A DNA stretch of 33,568 nt from assembly GCA_001910725.1 (NCBI GenBank), contig MJGA01000099.1, forward strand, positions 1 through 33,568, written 5' to 3'. Numbering within the stretch: position 1 is the first letter of the stretch; each line of letters begins with the position of its first letter. Position numbers and translations under genes: made by a program. Positions 19,906 to 30,359 of this stretch are shown piece after piece. This DNA is from Phanerodontia chrysosporium (lineage: Eukaryota; Basidiomycota; Agaricomycetes; Polyporales; Phanerochaetaceae). The notes beneath the pieces are model-generated. The model worked only from the letters and a program-made list of their open reading frames with translations, had not been told where the DNA came from and did not search any database.

Positions 19906-21626
19906 ATGAACGCGACGAAGTATGCGGGCTTGCCGGATATAGTTGAGTAGTGCGCTTGCTCTACGCGTAGATGTGCGTGAATCGCCTTGTGAGCTGACAC
20001 TGGATCTCATCGCTGTACCTATGTAGGATACCGCACCGGATGTTTACGAGACCGAGGATGTGTTCCCAACGCACGAAACTGTAAGCGTTCGACACGCCCT
20101 CAGATGTCGCGCTACTCCTGAGCTCAGTGACGATGTTAGAAGCAAGAGTCGTCCGATGACGAGTCTGGGCTACCCTCGAGGCAGTCAAGAGGGAAGGACC
20201 TGCATGCAAAGCCGGAGGAACTCGACTCAAGTAGCTTGATGGACCCCAGCGAGGCGGGTAAGAAGTTCAGAAAGGCCGAGAAACGTGAGCAACGAGTATT
20301 CAATGCATGTCGCTGTGCTAATACTTTGTCCATGGGTGATAGGTCGCCATCGTCCGCGCATACAATACACTTACCCTCCGTCACCGACCTCGTCTTCTGG
20401 TCGCAGCTCACCTGAGATTCATCACACCCTGCCTCCCCAGCACCATCCCTTGCACCATCATCAGCGTTCGCACGCGTCATCCCTTGCACAACGTCTCACG
20501 AACCTCAAGGCTGAGCTTGCGGCTCTTGAGGCCGAGCTTGGAGAAGAGCAGAAGCAAGAGGCCGCATCGGGAGCAGACGAAGACGACGAACCCGTTGATG
20601 TTGCAGCAGAGGTCGAGGACTCGCCAAAGCCTGAGGGCAGTAAGCCCAAGAAGGGATCACATGGGCATGTCGAGCCTGGTCAACTGATTAAGGAGGTTGT
20701 CGATGTTAAGGCGCGCTTGGAGAAGATTGGCAAGCTCAAGGACGGGAAGACGGGAAGGGAAAAGCTCGTCAGCGCGGTATTGCAAGGTGTGGGGGAGCGG
20801 GCAACCTCGAAGGAAGATGCAAGCGTGCAGGAGTCACCGAAGGATGAGGAGAAGGAGAGCACTCCACTGAAGTTGGAGGTGAGGGATATCGCCGAGATGG
20901 ACAGACGTCTAGGAGAGCTTGAGCGGGCGGTTGGAGCATCCAGTACCACCGTGGACGAGGTACGCGCGGATTCATGCTGACCAGGACGATCCCTCACGCT
21001 TTGTATAGACTACACCTCTGCCGCCGCCGCTACTCCCATTGTTAACTCGGCTCAACAACCAACTCACCCTCCTCTCCCAACCGCGACATATCGACAACAT
21101 TTCACGTCGTCTCAAACTTCTCCTCTCTGACCTAGACCGACTTTCCGCCATCAACAATCAACATGGTAACCCGAATGCCATGAGCGCGTCGCAGAGGCGA
21201 GGCACTGGCAGCCACCTTGGGCATGGACATAGCTTGACGGGCTCCTTGTCCGGCATTCACCCTGGCTCGCCCGTGACAAGTCAGGCTATGCCAATACCAA
21301 GCCCGCATCCGCATACAGACGCGCTTGCACCGATCCTGAACCGGCTGTCCCCCCTGCTGCCGCACATCCCACACATCCTGACACGCCTCCGCACACTCTC
21401 GACCCTCCACACCAATGCGGCAGCGTTCCAGAGCACGCTCGAGTCGCTCGAGGAGGAGCAGAAGCGCGTGCGGCGCGCCCTGGAGGAGCTCGAGAATGCT
21501 GTTCAGGGCGTCGAGGGCAGCCTCAAGGAGAACGAGGGCGTGGTGAAGGGCAACGTCGTCGAGGTCGAGCGCCGCGTGGACGAGGTCATGCGCAAGGTGG
21601 AGGCGATAAGCGTTGCCAGTCAGTAA
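19906..21626 (+). CDS. dynamitin, dynactin p50 subunit
   Basis: Subunit of the dynactin complex, which links cytoplasmic dynein to cargo and supports nuclear migration in hyphae. Exons: 19906-19941, 20027-20080, 20140-20284, 20343-20959, 21009-21626; phases agree; 489 aa. The N-terminus MNATKYAGLPDI joins across the first intron to DTAPDVYETEDVFPTHET, the family's diagnostic N-terminal sequence. It is followed by LMDPSEAGKKFRKAEKR. The middle has an acidic, Glu/Lys-rich region and predicted coiled coils (RLTNLKAELAALEAELGEEQ; VRDIAEMDRRLGELERAVG). The last exon encodes TTPLPPPLLPLLTRLNNQLT, a Gly/Ser/Pro/His linker, and a final coiled coil up to VEAISVASQ. The first donor is GTTGAG, a weak site, but it is needed to reach the conserved second exon. 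A later internal ATG (20285) would lose the diagnostic N-terminus. Confidence 0.9.
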
Positions 21627-21803
21627 TGGATACTGGGTCCTGGTTGGATATTCCTTCATGCTGGACATGGTGTCCTAATATACCCCTTTGACCTACCTGA
21701 ATACTGTTTCTTTTTGTGCAGGCCCAGTAGTATCGTCCGTATCCTGGAAGGTCGCTAGCCCCAATCAAACCTCGTAAGTCGAGTGGCCAGAACATTCACG
21801 ATA

Positions 21804-22398
21804 TCGAGCGACTCGAATATCGTAGATCTGAGCGATTCGAACCTGGCACACGGCCGTAGATGTTCGAATCGCTCAGGTTTGCGCTCCCCGCGCGCCAGGA
21901 GTGTTCGAATCGCTCAGCTGCAGGTGGCGTTCTGTATCCGTCAGTGCTATCCTGCGCCTGTAGGAAGAGCGTACTCTGCACTAAGGCAGAGTGACGCCTA
22001 CCTATGCGACTGAGACGTGAAGATGGGGCTTCAGCGAAACTGGTATAACTAATGGACAGACACGAAGAGCGCACGAAACGCTGACGGCCGTGCATTCTGC
22101 ATCTTGCGACCATGACAAGATGACCGAAATTCGATTTGTTATCGTCTATTCGACCAGCTGCAGCGCCGTCGACACAGGGTAACACAACGGACGCAAAACG
22201 CGACTTGCGGCTGAGCGAATTTGAACACTCCGCGGAGCGTGACCTGAATGATTCGAACATCTACGCCCCGCACAACGCTCGAAGTGCTCAGACGAGTGTT
22301 TGAATCGCAAGTCTCCTATATCTGAGTGCTGCTGAGCGATTCAAACGCCGTTCGCCGGCGCCCCTTGAGGCCGCGGGGAGTGAGTGTTCGAATCGCCC
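21804..22398. repeat. cluster of CTGAGCGATTCGAAC motifs in both orientations
   Basis: The 14-bp core TGAGCGATTCGAAC or its reverse complement recurs. Exact copies: 21829-21842 (+), 21862-21875 (-), 21903-21916 (-). One-mismatch copies: 22333-22346 (+), 22385-22398 (-). More diverged copies: 21804-21817, 22212-22226, 22245-22258 and around 22298-22309. Several continue outward as ACACTC/GAGTGT and are separated by GC-rich spacers. Each contains GTTCGAATC, which matches the core of the Pol III B-box (T-arm) consensus GGTTCGANTCC, but no full tRNA surrounds them. The unit structure could be a decayed inverted-repeat element, a tRNA-derived SINE remnant, or a set of protein-binding sites. Confidence 0.8.
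21828..21876. repeat. perfect inverted repeat, 15-bp arms, 19-nt spacer
   Basis: CTGAGCGATTCGAAC (21828-21842) and GTTCGAATCGCTCAG (21862-21876) are exact reverse complements. This is the best-formed pair within the motif cluster and could form a stable hairpin or cruciform, or place two factors symmetrically. Confidence 0.85.
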
Positions 22399-22970
22399 AG
22401 TCAGGATTTGTAGACTTCTACAAGCACGTATTAGAGTCTCACTAGCACGCAATTGCAGCGTATATGCAACCTTGTATGGTGGAAGAGAGAAACAAGGGCA
22501 TCACACCGAGTCGGACAATCACTAAGCAAACCAGTGGCTTTACTGCAATTTTTTAGTAGTACCATGTGCTGTATTGCATATTAAATGGTGTGTATCTGAA
22601 ACTTTCGGTGGAATGGATCCAAGAACACTTGCCCGAGTGTTTACGCTGCAACGTTGGGGGATTTGGAATGTCTGGCAGATATTCCTACCCAGCAGCAATA
22701 AACCAGACACTAGTATAAGTGTGTCCGCCAGATTGAGGAAACGCTTGCATTTATTCGCTCCCATTCAAAAGGGAAATTTGCGCATTCTCGCACTATCCAT
22801 GTAGTCATCTGTTCGCTTGAAGTGTTCTTGCCACTCGCCAGCGCTTATCGTACGCAGGTTGCGAACATTGCGCACAACTCTTCCGCCGATTTTCTACACT
22901 CTGAAAAAACGAGCCCTGAGTGCATTCTGGCATGTTTGCTGACCAAGAAGTGAACGCAAAAAAGCGTCAC

Positions 22971-22990
22971 CTGAGCGATTCGAACACTCG
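22971..22990 (+). repeat. isolated extra copy of the CTGAGCGATTCGAAC motif
   Basis: CTGAGCGATTCGAACACTCG matches the cluster motif exactly over its 15-bp core and shares the ACACTC extension, about 570 nt beyond the main cluster. Confidence 0.75.
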
Positions 22991-23714
22991 CGGGCAAAGC
23001 CCAACCGCTGACAGCCGTAAGAATAGCAGGCGATCCCGTTAACCACTCCGGCAAAGTGACATCTAGCGTATTAGGTATGTATAAACCTATATCCCGCACA
23101 TTATTCACAACATCAATGCCCCAACCATCAATCGCAGACCTCTCGATTGTTTCAACATGTTCTCTGGTCTTTCATCTCCTCGTATCGCATCCAATCCTTC
23201 ATAGCAACACCCTGATGATATCTCTTTGAAGGAGCCGTGTCACATAGGTTCTATCCCTGGACGCACCACTAGCGGGCTGGCAAGGTATAGCTCGTTCTCC
23301 TCGTCGCCTGGAGTAGGCTGGCCCTCGCTGTCAGACACGGTTCCACAAGACTGGTCGCGGACATCGTCACGGGTCAAGAAAAGAAGACAAGCGGTACTGC
23401 GAAGGAGATGAACCCCGTGCCTACAACAACCCGTCTGTGCCCGCAGACGGTAACCTTAACCCCAGGTATATATGTCATCCATAGGGGCGACCTCGGGACT
23501 TCAAAGCAGCGCTCTACCGACTCATCCTCCGACCCCGACTACGCTAACGGTGAGGCGAGTTTCGTCAGTCTAGCTCTCCCGCAATCTCACCTTCCCAGAC
23601 ACTGCCTGCTAGCTCTCTGTACGACGCTGCATTACCACCGGCGTACTGTGTCTAGGATCCTGCGTGTTGGAAGGACCTTCCCACAGACACGACATTTCCA
23701 TACGACCGGTAACG

Positions 23715-25070
23715 ATGTCCTTTCCTGAAGGAGGCACTGGGCATGCCAACCCGTCGATCTCTGCACCAGTATTCCCTCCAGAGCTCTTCGACTCTGTGAT
23801 CGACTACCTGCACGACGACAAGGCGGTGTTGCGCATATGCTCGCTCGTGTGCCAGGACTGGGTGCCTGCCAGCACATTCCACCTGTTCTCCACCTTCTCA
23901 TGGCCCCCGTGCCATCACATGTGGCACGCGAGAATTCCCCGCACGTCCCCAGTGAGAAACTTCTGTCATTGTAGGCAGGCTCAGGCCGGCTTCGATCGCT
24001 GTCTCACACTGCTCTCGAACACGCCCCGCATTGCAGCCGCGATACGCTGCCTCAAGCTGAACAGCTCTCGCTCCGTCCACCACATCGACGGCTCCACGCG
24101 ATTCACAGACGAGGCGATCTCCCGTTCGACCCTGCTGGCTACACTTGACTGTCTCCCGCACCTACGCACTGTCGAATTCACCAACTGTCTCCTTGAACGA
24201 GACAATCCCCTCGCTGGCGATGTCTTTGGAGTGCGTGAGGTTCACGAGGTCAAGATAATCCCTCGTCATGACCATGGCTACGTCCCCTTGTATCGCGCAC
24301 TCGAAGCACTGTCGGTCTTCAGCCGCCTGTGCAAGTTATCCATCGATGGCCAAGAGTGTAGGCCCCTTCTCACGGTCAGCATTCCTCACCGCCACCGCCG
24401 CACCCGCGTCGACAAGCTCGAGGTGATCTGTGAAGATGCGGACAGCACGGAGAGCATCATGGGCACACTGCTCCAGAGGACGGACGTGACTACCCTCCGA
24501 GGCTTGATGCTGTGTAGCGCCCCTGGTGACCGCTCTCCCTCCTCATTCCTCACTGCGATTCCGTCCAACCTCGAGTTACTCGAGTACCATGTCGTCAGCA
24601 CGACACCAGAGATCCAGAGGTTCTCCGAGCTGCGCTCCTTGACCCTCATCGGTTCCCTTTACATCGAGCAAGGTGGTCGCTCCGAATGGCCAGATATCAT
24701 GCGCGACCTGGGCGCAGTCGCAGGACCCGAGATGCGCGCCATCGGAATCACGCTGCAGGTGTACGAAGATCCCTTCTGGACGTTCTGGACCTCCGGCTCC
24801 AGTCTCGGAGACATGCCCTTCAACTTCTTGATGAACTCGCTGAAGGGCCAAGACTGGACCACCCTCCGCACGCACCTACACCGATGCCAATCTCTTCAGG
24901 AGCTCAAATTCAGAGTCGAGCTCAAGCCGATGCTGGATGGGAAAGGGCGGCTCTCCCGAGACATCCCGCGGTGCATTCGTATTGTGCGCGACTTGGCTCT
25001 AGAATACCTGCCTGCGGCTATCGCGGGTATGGTGAAGGTGGAGGTAGATTGCGGAAATCTCAAGGTCTGA
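23715..25070 (+). CDS. F-box protein (Agaricomycete expanded family)
   Basis: Single-exon gene of 451 aa from the ATG at 23715. The same frame is open from an ATG at 23664, but the conserved part begins soon after the later one. Residues about 19-60 form an F-box: PPELFDSVIDYLHDDKAVLR then ICSLVCQDWVPASTFHLF, the typical start of the many F-box/LRR-like proteins of mushroom-forming fungi. The rest has leucine-rich stretches such as LLATLDCLPHLRTVEFTNC and LKGQDWTTLRTHLHRCQSLQ, consistent with LRR-like substrate recognition. Such proteins join Skp1-Cullin-F-box ubiquitin ligases; the target is unknown. It converges on the large gene at 25439-29607 with a 368-nt gap. Confidence 0.85.
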   Translation: MSFPEGGTGHANPSISAPVFPPELFDSVIDYLHDDKAVLRICSLVCQDWVPASTFHLFSTFSWPPCHHMWHARIPRTSPVRNFCHCRQAQAGFDRCLTLLSNTPRIAAAIRCLKLNSSRSVHHIDGSTRFTDEAISRSTLLATLDCLPHLRTVEFTNCLLERDNPLAGDVFGVREVHEVKIIPRHDHGYVPLYRALEALSVFSRLCKLSIDGQECRPLLTVSIPHRHRRTRVDKLEVICEDADSTESIMGTLLQRTDVTTLRGLMLCSAPGDRSPSSFLTAIPSNLELLEYHVVSTTPEIQRFSELRSLTLIGSLYIEQGGRSEWPDIMRDLGAVAGPEMRAIGITLQVYEDPFWTFWTSGSSLGDMPFNFLMNSLKGQDWTTLRTHLHRCQSLQELKFRVELKPMLDGKGRLSRDIPRCIRIVRDLALEYLPAAIAGMVKVEVDCGNLKV

Positions 25071-25438
25071 AGTTCGAAGTAAGACTTTCCATTGCACGAT
25101 CACGTCTTCCCACTCATGATGTATCCACAATAGATTCCCTTGCCCTTCCGTTACAGAATGTATAAGGCATAGTTCCGGTCGCACGAAGTCTTGATAGCTC
25201 TCTCCACCTACTGTAGGATAATGGTACGCTCTCCCGCGTTGTAGTTGTAAATTAGACTGGAAGTTTTCCCTCTCATGTCGGATCACGCTTAGCTTTACTG
25301 CCTCCAATCTCGTCTGTAGCCTTCTGCACCGTCCATGTATAATAGAGACGTATTTATTGTAAAGGTTGACAAGTGCGATTGGCCCGTGGTTCTTAGTCCA
25401 GCGGTACCAGTAATGACGTATGGAAGTACCCGATTACA
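25071..25438. other. convergent intergenic region
   Basis: Space between the convergent F-box gene and the minus-strand hypothetical gene; presumed 3' UTRs, no gene seen. Confidence 0.6.
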
Positions 25439-28400
25439 TTAATACCCTTCGGTAGGCGTTGTGGCGCCACTCGAGCCCGCCGCGGAGATCGTGTATGAAC
25501 GAATGGACGACGGGCGGGTAGGCTGCGCGGTACGCAACGAGGGGCTCATGGATCTCGTCGGAAGACGAGTGTCAATCGACCGAGGAATTCGCCCATTCGC
25601 AGGTAGCTCTAGCGGTGGGACAGTGCCGACGCCGGCGCCGGCGCGGGCTAGGCCATGAGTGAAGCCATATGGACGACTTGGGGAAGGACGTCGCTCACCA
25701 GTTTGGCGGCTGGCAGCTCGAATGGCGCGGGTCGTGCCTGGCCTCTGCGCGAATGGATCGCGCCGGCCGCTAGGCTTGCCGAACAGAGACACTGACAACG
25801 CAGAGCCGTCGGCGTCCTGAACGGAGGAAGGGTCGGTGTACGGTTGTAGCTCGAAGAGCATGTCGCCCTTCCTGTTAAAGACCGGGTTGCAGAGCGTGAA
25901 CGCGGAAGGCCCAGGATAGCAGGACTGCCACACAGAGGTAAAGCGCGAAAACTCGGCGTGCATGGCCTTCAGGTCTATGCTGTCAGGGAACTGACTTTTG
26001 AGCAGTTGCTGGGGATCGAGGGCATAATGGCTTCCAGAATCCCCACTGGTCTCCAGGGTCTTGAAGATTATTGGCGAGTTCACCATGCTGACTTGCAGCC
26101 CTGCTGCTTCGGAATGCATGACGATTGATGCGACCCATTCCACGGATGCCTTGGAGCTACACAGCTGTCAGTTGATACGACGACAAACTGAGCCGATATA
26201 CATACCTCCAGTCCGTGGACAGCCCATGATCGTTCAGGTGCACGGTCAACTGCAACGTAACCTCACCGCGCAGCTCGATCACCATAGTCCCCTGCTTGTA
26301 GACAGTGGGGAACTCGACCGTGTTCTTCGTATCACCTGCATCGGCGTCAATTAAGATACCTTTTGTGTAGGTAAGGATCCTACATGTGACGATATACATT
26401 CCATCCGTGATGTGCAGGCTAGGGCTGGTATGCTCGTAGTTGAGTTTGTCGTGGTGCTTCCAAACATATCTGAGTGACTCTTCTGAGTGCAGATCGTCTC
26501 GTGTTGGTGGGGGTGGGGCCTCGTCCTTCCGGTCGATGTGCTTAGCCCACGTCGTAAGGGTCGGGACCCACTTATTCTGCTTGATGCCAGATATAGAGGG
26601 AATGATGGTCGTGGTGGCATTGATTTGAGAGATGACCGCAAGCAGTTTTGTTTCAAGAAATGCGTCTGCTGAGATACCCACAGTGCCGCACGAAGAGAAT
26701 CTACTCGCATGCGCGACCCACTCCGTCGAGTATTGGAAGCCTGAAAGTTGGCGGTCTTCGTAGGTACCGGCGATGATGATTACAGGCTGATACTTGCGTG
26801 AGTTGTCGTTCCAGGTGTATGTCCCTCCTATGCTCTTGTTGGAGTACATATGGAATAGGAAGTAAGTCAACCTGTGAGGGAAATCGGGAGATCTCTGCTT
26901 TCCGCGCGGAATGGTGTAGAGGATGTGATGACCGGATAACATGAACTGCGGCAGGTAAAACTCGCGCAAGTAGTGGACAGCCGCCTGAATCTTGTCGACG
27001 AAGCGTTTATTCTGTGCGCTATGGAGGCCTTCGAAGTAAGAAAGCAAGTGACAGAACTTCGCCCCTGCAAAGCCGACATTAAGTTTGAGTTCATGAAAAC
27101 AACGGAGACGAACCTCTGAAGTCCAGATACAAGTGTTTCAAGTCTGCATCCGACTGCTCTGCGAGTTCTAAGCCCGCCCGGGTTCGCTCAAATGTCTTGC
27201 GCCATTCAAGCGGATCTATACCCGGAATCTCTGCGTGGTCGCATATCCTGAGCCCCACCTCGAAGGTGACTCGCCAGTTCGAGAAGTCCTGTGATTCAGC
27301 TCTGCAAGAAGGGATTAGCAGCTTGTAAATGGATAGGTGCACAGAACACACCCCGCGAACAGCTGCCAGTTTTTCAAGCCTTTGACGGTGCCGTCTTTCA
27401 TATGAAAAGTGATGTATACACGACCGTCGCTGCGCAAACGTACGGTCGGAGGCCGAAAGTTGACCACGAAGTAGCTGTCATATTGCCAGCGTTTGAGCAA
27501 TGCATGGTTAGCGGACAGAGAGTAGAAGCTGTGGTTGATAGCTGTCTCAGAGAGCGCTGTGACTTGGTCGAAGCCGCACATATCGCTGTGCTGTATGATG
27601 TCGCGCCAGATCGCTGTCTTTGTGGTCTTCCCAGATGCATCTTCGATGACATCGGTAGCAGACCATGACGCCTCGTTTATCGATATGAACTCTTCCGCCG
27701 CGTCGATCTCGTCTGCCTGCGCTGTCCAGCGGCGGTCATGCTCGTAGATGATGTCGAATTTTCCGCTTTCCAAGCTCTCAAGATATTCGTTTGTGATGAA
27801 TTCGACTGCGCGTCTTCGCAGTAAGTATCGATGTTATCTCCTTCGCTGAGGCCGTCGAATTTCGAACAGCTGGTCAACAGCCGAGCGGCTATGCAGCAAT
27901 TTGCGGTCAGTTTATCAATCGTCTTGAGGTTAAGAAGCGTACACGCACTAGCCATGTCCACTCTGCACCGTCGCACATTACCGTCTTCTTCTTGGGTTCC
28001 TCGTAGATCAACTTGAAGACGACGGCAATCCTCCAGTTCCCATACTTCCGCCAGGGATCACTGCGGTGACCATGAATATCGACTACAAGGGAAGCAAAGT
28101 CTTGCACTCACCCTTCAACCTTGTCGTACTGGAAGAATAGCGCCTCATCGATAACGTAGTGCACTATGATCTCGTCAGAGCATAGAGCAGCGACGTCTGG
28201 GGGGCCGAACGTGAAGTAAAAGTTGATCTCAGCTCGTTGGGAGAGCCAAGTGCTTCGAAATTCTGCCAATGAAATTCCTGGACGATCGTAGACCTGCCCT
28301 TCTGGACCGCTGGCAAGCATGGCAGCCTTGAGCCATGAGGTAGCCAGGTATCTGTTGATGTCTGCAATCGCGACGCCATGAACTTCCTGCAGGCGCAGTT

Positions 28401-29607
28401 CGTGTTCTATCACTTCGGAGTAGTCGATGAGGAGCTCGTCTTTTGCGTCGCTGAAGTTGGGAAGAGTGAACAGAACGTGGCATCCGGCGCAGTGCAGAAA
28501 GACGAGATACACCCGGAAGTAGAACTCAAGGGCTTGAAAATGATTGCGCGTCGACTTCTGGAGTGATCCCAATCAACTTCGCTCCTGTACTCAGGTCAGT
28601 TCAGCCATGCAGCCAATACAACTGACTCACGACGATAGTCTAGGACGAGCAGATTGACGAGGTGATTCCCGTTCCCAATCATGGTAGCGCTGCCCTGTAT
28701 TCCCGTGGTGCCGAAAGGTACACGAAACGTGAAGAGGGCATTCTGGGCGATGGATCTATTGCGACCGCTGTGGCGCAAAAACGCGACTATTAGGCAGAAC
28801 TACAACGAACAAAACTTCTCCCGTACCTTTCTGCTGTAGTGCTCTCAGTTGCGCGATGATGATCTAAATTGAAGTGCCCTTCCGCGACCTCGAGCTGGAA
28901 GAAGGCTTCATGGTTGCAGATGAATTTCAGCTGCGGAGGTTTAAACGACGCATAGAACATCATGTCGTTTCGCGAAGCCGTAGGTCCTTGCCGGTGCCGG
29001 CCATAATGAAAGGCGGCAAGGGCGATTGCGTAGCCTGTTGTTGACCAATGTCAATCAAAGCACGTCAGGGGGATGCGGAAACTGCTCACGCTCTTGAGTC
29101 TCTTCTGGCTTCAGGTCATGTCGGTCTTCCCAAGGTAGTGATCGGCACATTCGTCTGCTATCTCCCAGAGGCCCGTAAGCTGGGTGTTGAAATAGGAAGC
29201 AGCGTGAGGTGCGTTGTTCTCGCCGTAACACATTGCGAGGGCGAGGAGGGGTTGAAATTCTGGCCAGATGATTGTCAAGCGGACCAACAGATAGTTCAGT
29301 CCAGGCCTTTTTCTGCTGCCCTTCGAGGATTAAGTAGCCTCCAACAAAAGGGATAGAGTCTAGGCCAGACGACCCTGTCCAAACCAGTGCATACTGCGCT
29401 GCTGTTCATCCGCAGACAGGCGGCATGTTACGAACTGGAAAGAAATAGCGATAGCGACCACACGGCCTCCGCATGTCCAGCTCTGCAGTTGTGTTTAGCT
29501 AACCTACGAAACGCATGAACATACCAGTGCTCCTTGGGAGTAAGCCAGCATAACTATGACGTCCCTTTCATCCTGTCAACACTGCTGCTCACCGAGTGCC
29601 GGGACAT
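25439..29607 (-). CDS. large multi-exon protein of unknown family, possibly a decaying gene
   Basis: I do not recognise the family. Minus-strand exons that join cleanly: 28060-27949 (DPWRKYGNWRIAVVFK...), one ending at 27352 (...GLKNWQLFAG), 27301-27114 (AESQDFSNWRVTFEV...), 27064-26206 (GAKFCHLLSYFEGLHSAQ...) and 26156-25439, which ends in a Ser/Pro/Arg-rich, disordered-looking tail. Upstream coding-like pieces are MSRHS (29607-29593), DERDVIVMLAYSQGAL (29572-29525), SWTCGGRVVAIAISFQFVTC (from 29482), a long piece around 29420-29130, a piece with MMFYASFKPPQLKFICNHEA (about 28960-28812), FRVPFGTTGIQGSATMIGNG (about 28750-28650) and 28554-28112. Several of these do not join in one frame (near 29420, 29235, 29135, 28545 and 27810) with any splice sites I could find. 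Either unusual introns were missed, or the 5' half carries frameshifts. No signal peptide or membrane segment is obvious; soluble alpha/beta composition. The stop TAA is at 25439-25441. Confidence 0.6.
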
Positions 29608-30359
29608 TAATGCCTGTTCATGACGCTCACCAATTTCGTGTGCCTATGCCGCCTGCGGGGCGGCGCATCGGAGGAGCGGCATGGGACCCCTGACACCGAG
29701 CCATGAGGACGAGTCGCCCGCAGTGCGTCTCGTGCAAACAATGTTCGAGTTGGGGATGGAGCCCAGGGGGCATGCTGCACAGGACGGGACGAGGGAATGA
29801 CCGCGATCGTTAACTTCTGGGTCGGCCATGCGGATCTCATTCTGACTAGGGTCCTGTGGGAGAGGTGCCGCGGTTTGAGCGAAAGAGGATGAGCGGTCCC
29901 GCAGGGCGTGGTGGGCTACTATGCGGAAAAGGAACAACTCACAGGTATAATCTCCAATTCCACATCGTGTAATGGTATCGCCAACCGAATCAGGGACCGT
30001 TATAGTATTTCCCGCAAGGAAGGGCCGGTACATAAGTGGAATCTTGTTCTCAGAACATCTCGTGCTGCGGTGAGACGGACGGTCATCGTTGGATGCAAGG
30101 AACGTGGACAGCCAAGGGTTCAGCTCGAGTAGCCAGATGCGGATAGACTGAACTCTACTTAATATACACCTTCCCTGCATCGGGTTTAGCACGCCCTTGT
30201 GCATGAGGTGACCGTTTCTCTCGACTCGGCAAGTGACGTTGCTATTACGACAACCGCTGAGACAGGTTTGGTAGGTGTGAAAGGGACGTATGACATTGTA
30301 GAAGGCGTCGGTTGTATACGTCAGCGACCATCTAATCTGAAGCACCCTGGGCATAAGCC
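29608..30359. other. intergenic, unassigned open frame on the minus strand
   Basis: A minus-strand frame of 252 codons (29644-30402) spans this stretch and runs into the UbiA 3' end. Its composition is mixed, with many Arg, Cys and His residues and no domain, and it overlaps the final UbiA exon. I treat it as chance. Confidence 0.5.

Larger units (their letters stand above)
21627..23714. other. intergenic region with repeat-motif cluster
   Basis: 2.1 kb between dynamitin and the F-box gene with no convincing coding sequence. The left part holds a dense set of a 15-bp motif in both orientations (annotated separately), one more copy is at 22972, and a tRNA-like fragment is near 23500. Frames at 22574-22804 and 23408-23728 lack domains. 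Confidence 0.6.

Noticed and set aside
21828..22398. CRISPR array or complete tRNA genes
   Set aside because: Motifs occur in both orientations with irregular spacing in a eukaryotic genome, and no acceptor stem, D-arm or anticodon arm surrounds the GTTCGAATC cores.
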